A stretch of 6,759 bases of DNA from an uncultured Eubacteriales bacterium. GTDB lineage: Bacteria; Bacillota; Clostridia; Christensenellales; CAG-917. Position numbers and translations under genes: made by a program. Positions 5,971 through 6,759 of the stretch are shown here, one piece after another (within the stretch, counting starts at the first letter, position 1; each line of letters opens with the position of its first letter). The stretch lies in assembly GCA_900550855.1 (NCBI GenBank), contig URTQ01000087.1:1-6759 (forward strand). The letters are read 5' to 3'. The notes under the pieces are model-generated. The model worked only from the letters and a program-made list of their open reading frames with translations. It did not search any database and was not told the origin of the DNA.

Positions 5971-6648
5971 ATGAAAAAGAAAAACGCAACGAGATTCCCC
6001 TTATCGAGAAAAGGTTATGACCGCGACGCCGTCGACGGCTACATCGCTTTGGAACAGGCAAAGGCAGACGAGATTCAACTCGGTCAAAGGGACAGAGTGA
6101 ACGAACTCAAACAAGAAAACGAATCTCTCAAATTACAAATCGAAGTGCTCAGGGGCAGAGAGGAACAAATCAAACTCGCCCTCGTCAACGCCACCGAAAA
6201 CGCAAATCGACTGACAGAGGACGTGAAAGCGAGATATAGGCAAGAACTCGAAAGATTGCGCCTTTTCCGCGCAAAGTGGCTCGGCGCGTACGAGCAGATG
6301 AAAGAAAGGTATCATTTCGATAAAGACGCGCTCAACGTCGAAAGCGTTGCCGTGTCCGTCGAGATTGAACTCAAAAAGTTTTTGGCGCAGGATTTTTCGC
6401 TCAACAACAACGCCACGAAAGACGTTATGGAAGAGCATTTCCGCAAGGAAGCACAGCGGCTCACGAATCAGCAACTCGCAATCCAGAACTCGCCAGTTCA
6501 AGATTCAAAAAATTCCGAAGATTTGAAAACTTTGCTCAAAGACGCCGAGTCGAAAAAGAAGACCAAATCGACTGCCGCGTTTTCCGTCGACGAAGCGTTG
6601 AATCCGACTCAATCCCTCAAAGACAACTTCGACGCCGTAAAATTCTGA
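5971..6648 (+). CDS. DivIVA-domain coiled-coil protein
   Basis: The 225-residue soluble protein begins with FPLSRKGYDRDAVDGYI at residues 9-25. This matches the membrane-binding DivIVA N-terminal pattern (a basic residue, then GYD, then V-D-x-[FY]-[ILV]). A long charged segment from about 28 to 118, rich in Glu, Gln, Lys and Arg with Leu/Ile heptad spacing, should form a coiled coil. Residues 120-165 are a second helical part, 170-200 are polar and probably disordered, and the tail FSVDEALNPTQSLKDNF (204-220) ends the protein. DivIVA relatives (DivIVA, GpsB, SepIVA and Wag31-like proteins) mark curved membrane at poles and septa and recruit division or wall-growth proteins; which role applies here cannot be read from sequence. 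GAGGA (5962-5966) lies 4 bases before the ATG. It follows its own 371-base intergenic region and appears monocistronic. Without the N-terminal motif it would pass only as a coiled-coil hypothetical protein. Confidence 0.72.
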   Translation: MKKKNATRFPLSRKGYDRDAVDGYIALEQAKADEIQLGQRDRVNELKQENESLKLQIEVLRGREEQIKLALVNATENANRLTEDVKARYRQELERLRLFRAKWLGAYEQMKERYHFDKDALNVESVAVSVEIELKKFLAQDFSLNNNATKDVMEEHFRKEAQRLTNQQLAIQNSPVQDSKNSEDLKTLLKDAESKKKTKSTAAFSVDEALNPTQSLKDNFDAVKF

Positions 6649-6660
6649 CGACAAAAATTG

Positions 6661-6697
6661 CGCCGTTAAACTTATTGGTTTGGCGGGATTTTTTTTT
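6661..6697 (+). terminator. Probable intrinsic terminator after the DivIVA-like gene
   Basis: CGCC (6661-6664) pairs with GGCG (6682-6685) and AAAC (6668-6671) with GTTT (6678-6681), leaving a 3-base bulge and a 6-base loop. A run of nine T follows at 6689-6697, after GGA. The stem is weak but the T-run is strong, and the position 12 bases after the stop fits. Confidence 0.5.
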
Positions 6698-6743
6698 GTT
6701 TTTTGGGTTTTTTAGGTTGAAAAAAAATATTTTTTTTCCCGCC
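6682..6743. repeat. Inverted repeat enclosing T/A homopolymer runs
   Basis: GGCGGGA (6682-6688) is matched exactly by TCCCGCC (6737-6743). Between them are runs T9, T6 and T6, and then A8 with T8 around a central TA, a perfect 18-base palindrome at 6720-6737. The arms could fold into one long hairpin that competes with the terminator at 6661-6697, or serve transcription arriving from the right on the minus strand. Only the symmetry is certain. Confidence 0.5.
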
Positions 6744-6759
6744 ACACGCATAAAAAGCC

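Overview
The window looks like ordinary chromosomal DNA from a Bacillota-type (Clostridia-like) bacterium, probably a gut-type commensal. The reasons are a class II GalT paired with a GNHTDH-type galactokinase, a DivIVA-domain protein, strong AGGAGG-like ribosome sites, compact gene spacing and an AT-rich intergenic background. The lineage is inferred from protein style only; no rRNA or other phylogenetic marker is present.

Layout. Positions 1-1497 (minus strand) hold galT, galactose-1-phosphate uridylyltransferase of the class II family. It is read without a stop for 499 codons and runs off the left edge, so only its last residues are missing. A roughly 195-base divergent control region (1498-1692) carries a good promoter for galT on the minus strand and a promoter for galK on the plus strand. 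The galK promoter is overlapped at its start point by a perfect 17-bp palindrome, the best operator candidate in the window. On the plus strand follow galK (1693-2946), lgt (2950-4125) and pncB (4148-5599). They are packed with gaps of 3 and 22 bases and end at a strong intrinsic terminator (5676-5705), so they probably form one transcript. A 371-base non-coding AT-rich stretch (5600-5970) follows; it contains three copies of a 23-base-period repeat that begins inside the terminator. The last gene (5971-6648) encodes a 225-residue DivIVA-like coiled-coil protein, followed by a probable terminator and a striking T/A homopolymer inverted-repeat structure up to the right end.

How the genes work together. 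GalK and GalT are consecutive Leloir-pathway enzymes (galactose to galactose-1-phosphate, then exchange with UDP-glucose), transcribed divergently from a shared region, with no galE or galM in view. lgt (lipoprotein lipidation) and pncB (NAD salvage from nicotinate) are unrelated housekeeping genes that appear to share the galK transcript. The Lgt has a C-terminal extension of about 100 residues and lacks the usual His/Tyr at one conserved site. I do not see a defence system, mobile element, CRISPR array or RNA gene. The items most worth checking are the galK palindrome, the Lgt variations and the repeats after pncB.
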